Assembly (NCBI GenBank): GCA_007118045.1
Contig: SKTG01000113.1
Location: 1-5,949 of the forward strand
Length of the DNA: 5,949 nucleotides
Direction of reading: 5' to 3'
Source: Nitriliruptoraceae bacterium
GTDB taxonomy: Bacteria; Actinomycetota; Nitriliruptoria; Nitriliruptorales; Nitriliruptoraceae
Shown here: one piece after another, positions 5,691-5,949 of the stretch
Numbering within the stretch: the stretch's first letter is position 1
Layout of the letters: each line of letters begins with the position of its first letter
Position numbers and translations under genes: made by a program
Notes under the pieces: generated by a model
What the model was told of the DNA's origin: nothing
Seen by the model: only the letters and a program-made list of their open reading frames with translations
The model's database searches: none

Positions 5691-5949
5691 ATGCCAGTCA
5701 GATTGTCGGTCCCCAAGGAGGGCGCAAGCGGTGAACGCCGGGTGGCGTTGGACCCAACCGCCGCCACGCGACTCAGCCAGATGGGTCTGTCCGTGCAGAT
5801 CGAGAGGGGTGCCGGGGCCGCCGCGCGCTTTCCCGATGACGCCTATCCCGATGCGACGGTCCTGGATGCGGCGGAGCTCTACGGTCAGACCGACATCATG
5901 GTCCGGGTCGCGCCGCCGACCGCAGAGGAGATCCGCAGCCTGCCCGAAG
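5691..5949 (+). CDS. pntA: NAD(P) transhydrogenase subunit alpha, N-terminal part (runs off right edge)
   Basis: Proton-translocating transhydrogenase couples hydride transfer from NADH to NADP+ to proton movement across the inner membrane; the alpha subunit binds NAD(H). The first 86 residues match the alanine dehydrogenase/PNT N-terminal domain. They show LSVPKEGASGERRVALDP (5-22), the SVQIERGAGAAARFPDDAY segment (34-52), and an acidic, Pro-containing VRVAPPTAEEI (73-83). The GERRVAL form fits PntA better than alanine dehydrogenase, which has the same N-terminal fold and is the main alternative. Whether this is a one-piece PntA or the split PntAA form cannot be told because the rest lies outside. 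The ATG start has GGGGAG 7 nt upstream (5678-5683). Confidence 0.88.
   Translation, partial: MPVRLSVPKEGASGERRVALDPTAATRLSQMGLSVQIERGAGAAARFPDDAYPDATVLDAAELYGQTDIMVRVAPPTAEEIRSLPE

Noticed and set aside
4802..5734. 310-codon open frame on the plus strand
   Set aside because: It is antisense to the HNH gene in exact register, crosses the divergent promoter region and ends inside pntA in another frame.

Overview
The window is strongly GC-rich and gene-dense. It looks like chromosomal core DNA from a gammaproteobacterium. The basis is a proteobacterial-type ferrochelatase, a bacterial SM-20/PHD-type oxygenase and a PntA-type transhydrogenase start; a Chromatiales/Ectothiorhodospiraceae-like host is a guess from composition and gene types, not something shown. 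I see no rRNA, tRNA, CRISPR array, insertion sequence or phage gene.

Layout: five genes are read leftward on the minus strand. In transcription order they are an HNH endonuclease (5404-4817), ferrochelatase hemH (4609-3515), a stand-alone CinA-type molybdopterin-binding-fold protein (3505-2684), a 2-oxoglutarate/Fe(II) prolyl-hydroxylase-like protein (2618-1959), and the N-terminal 604 residues of a large superfamily-1 helicase-like ATPase with a coiled-coil insertion (1814, running off the left edge). On the right, one gene is read the other way: the first 86 codons of NAD(P) transhydrogenase subunit alpha, pntA (5691, running off the right edge). A 286-bp divergent region separates pntA from the HNH gene. 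It holds a candidate sigma-70-like promoter, two identical palindromic 9-mers placed around it, and a strong hairpin in the presumed pntA leader.

How the genes might relate: hemH and the CinA-like gene are 9 bp apart, with the second gene's weak ribosome site overlapping the hemH stop, so they are very probably cotranscribed. The hydroxylase follows after 65 bp and may belong to the same unit. Ferrochelatase (ferrous iron into protoporphyrin) and the hydroxylase (Fe(II), O2) both depend on iron, but a functional link is inference. The helicase-like gene is a separate 144 bp downstream. Several starts are non-ATG (TTG for hemH, GTG for the hydroxylase and the ATPase) and were chosen from Shine-Dalgarno spacing. 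The plus strand opposite the leftward genes carries very long open frames, explained as exact antisense shadows and not annotated. I do not see a clearly new multi-gene system. The most interesting items are the divergent ATPase and the pntA control region.
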